18,547 nt of DNA, taken from Chloroflexota bacterium. GTDB lineage: Bacteria; Chloroflexota; Anaerolineae; Caldilineales; Caldilineaceae. Where the stretch lies: positions 1 through 18,547 of the forward strand of contig QEUY01000006.1 of assembly GCA_003577365.1 (NCBI GenBank), in the 5' to 3' direction. Of the stretch, positions 17,651 to 18,547 are shown one piece after another (position 1 is the stretch's first letter; every line of letters starts with the position of its first letter). Both the position numbers and the translations under genes were made by a program. The notes under the pieces are model-generated. The model did not search any database. It was not told the DNA's origin and was given only the letters and a program-made list of their open reading frames with translations.

Positions 17651-17678
17651 CTGTCACAAATGACAGCTATCTCTGTCA
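17651..17678. promoter_or_regulatory. TGACAG repeat cluster downstream of ANK-like gene
   Basis: CTGTCA (17651-17656) and TGACAG (17661-17666) form a dyad with a CAAA centre, and a third copy, CTGTCA, lies at 17673-17678 against the ANK-like stop codon. It could be a small terminator hairpin or a regulator-binding cluster upstream of the protease promoter. Confidence 0.35.
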
Positions 17679-18547
17679 CTATTGCCAGAAATGGCGGCCA
17701 ATGCCCAACTTTGCGCCTGCCCCTGTACCGCCTGCCGCCCCCGCGCCCTCTGCCATCACCGCCGCTTTGCCCTTGCGCCGCCACTGCTGCCGCCCACGCA
17801 CCCCCCACCACACGACCAAGGCCTCGCCGCTAAAGCCGCTCAACAGCGCCGCCACCCCCAGCGGCGCGCCCGTGACCCCCGCCCATGGCAGCAAGGTTAG
17901 GGTAGCGAGGATCGCGGCCAAACGTGCCGGGGCGCTGGGCGCTAAGGCCTGGGTGCGCCGCTCCGCCAGCCCGATCCCGTGGTAATAGGCGCGCGCCGTC
18001 ACCGCAAATGAGAAGAAGGTAAAGAGATGCAGCGGCAGCCGCGCCCGCTCGGCTAGATCATGCGGCACGCCGATCCACTGCTCCAGGATCACGTCGCGCA
18101 GCGGCGTCCAAAACAGCACGACCATCATCGCCAACGACAGCGCGCCGCAGACGACCGTAAAACCGCGGATGCGCGCCCGGCTGCCCGGCTCGTCGCCAAA
18201 GGCCGAGGCCAGGTTGCGCAGCTCGTTGAGCCAGCCGTAGGGGATGCGCCCCAGCGTATAGAGCACCGCCAGGATCGCCAGCGCCGCGGTCGCGTCCGGC
18301 CCGCGCGCCACAAAGAGGTTGATCAGCGGGCGGCTCAGTTCCTGAATGATCATGATCAACGCCAGCGGCCAGAAGAAGCGCACGATCGCGCGCCAGCCCA
18401 ACCGCGGGCGGCTGGGGTCCAACATCGGATCCAACGCCATAGGACGCTGCCGCGCCGCCGGCACATAGCGCAGCACCCCGCCCACCAAGATGCTCAACTC
18501 CAGCAACACCCCGACATAGGTCACCACCAGCGGCAGACGGATCGGCC
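17679..18547 (-). CDS. ANK/ANKH (progressive ankylosis) family transporter, C-terminal part (5' end beyond window)
   Basis: The frame runs from the right edge to TAG at 17679 and gives 288 residues; the start lies outside the window. About six hydrophobic helices are present. Compared from memory with human ANKH, the fragment matches the C-terminal half: FFWPLALI..Q.LSRPLINLFVAR (human WWPLALI..Q.ISRPIVNLFVSR), RIPYGWLNELR (human HMPYGWLTEIR), F.VVCGALSLAMMVVLFWTP (human F.FVCMALSLTLCFVMFWTP), LAPSAPARL, and GVTGAPLGVAALLSGFSGE (human GVHGATLGVGSLLAGFVGE). ANKH is a MATE/MOP-like membrane protein that exports ATP, pyrophosphate-related metabolites and citrate in vertebrates; the bacterial substrate is unknown. 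The C-terminus is a basic stretch (RGRQQWRRKGK) and a Gly/Ala tail, presumably cytoplasmic. The candidate terminator hairpin lies 145 bp downstream. Confidence 0.88.
   Translation of the reverse strand, partial: PIRLPLVVTYVGVLLELSILVGGVLRYVPAARQRPMALDPMLDPSRPRLGWRAIVRFFWPLALIMIIQELSRPLINLFVARGPDATAALAILAVLYTLGRIPYGWLNELRNLASAFGDEPGSRARIRGFTVVCGALSLAMMVVLFWTPLRDVILEQWIGVPHDLAERARLPLHLFTFFSFAVTARAYYHGIGLAERRTQALAPSAPARLAAILATLTLLPWAGVTGAPLGVAALLSGFSGEALVVWWGVRGRQQWRRKGKAAVMAEGAGAAGGTGAGAKLGIGRHFWQ

Overview
The window is GC-rich bacterial chromosome, packed with genes. Several features would fit a Chloroflexota bacterium, perhaps of the Caldilinea/Anaerolinea kind: DUF11/PKD surface proteins, a bacterial translin, an archease-RtcB pair, short intergenic gaps and a dispersed GCAGAG/GCAAAG-type intergenic repeat. 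This assignment is inference from gene content; there is no rRNA or other phylogenetic marker to fix it.

Layout. Positions 1-13073 are all read leftward (minus strand). In transcription order they hold a membrane-anchored glutamine cyclotransferase, a 983-residue hybrid histidine kinase, a polytopic membrane protein with an HxHxH motif, and a GNAT acetyltransferase. Next comes an aldo/keto reductase - translin - 83-residue mini-protein operon behind a good sigma70-type promoter (7137-7165). It is followed by an unrecognised helical-repeat protein of about 681 residues, a CstB-type persulfide dioxygenase/rhodanese, and a secreted PKD/DUF11 protein that runs off the left edge. Positions 13195-16086 are read rightward: DUF3788, archease and RtcB form an RNA-repair operon behind a strong promoter (13073-13101), followed by a lone tatA. 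Positions 16229-18547 are again leftward: a secreted S1-type serine protease, and a right-edge fragment of a homologue of the animal ANK/ANKH transporter.

How the genes fit together. RtcB ligates RNA ends (2',3'-cyclic phosphate or 3'-phosphate to 5'-OH) and archease activates it; a DUF3788 gene of visibly lower GC sits 3 bp ahead of archease. Translin, an RNA-binding/ribonuclease family that is uncommon in bacteria, lies about 7 kb away, 14 bp upstream of a tiny protein. That protein looks like only the N-terminal part of Cas4/Dna2-type PD-(D/E)XK proteins joined to a transmembrane helix. The most unusual items are this translin/mini-protein pair, the ANK homologue, and the DUF3788-archease-RtcB operon with an inverted repeat filling its promoter spacer. 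No rRNA, tRNA, CRISPR array, IS element or phage gene was seen, and no gene-free stretch exceeds 300 bases. The largest gap, 17411-17678, holds a hairpin, a possible promoter and a TGACAG repeat cluster.
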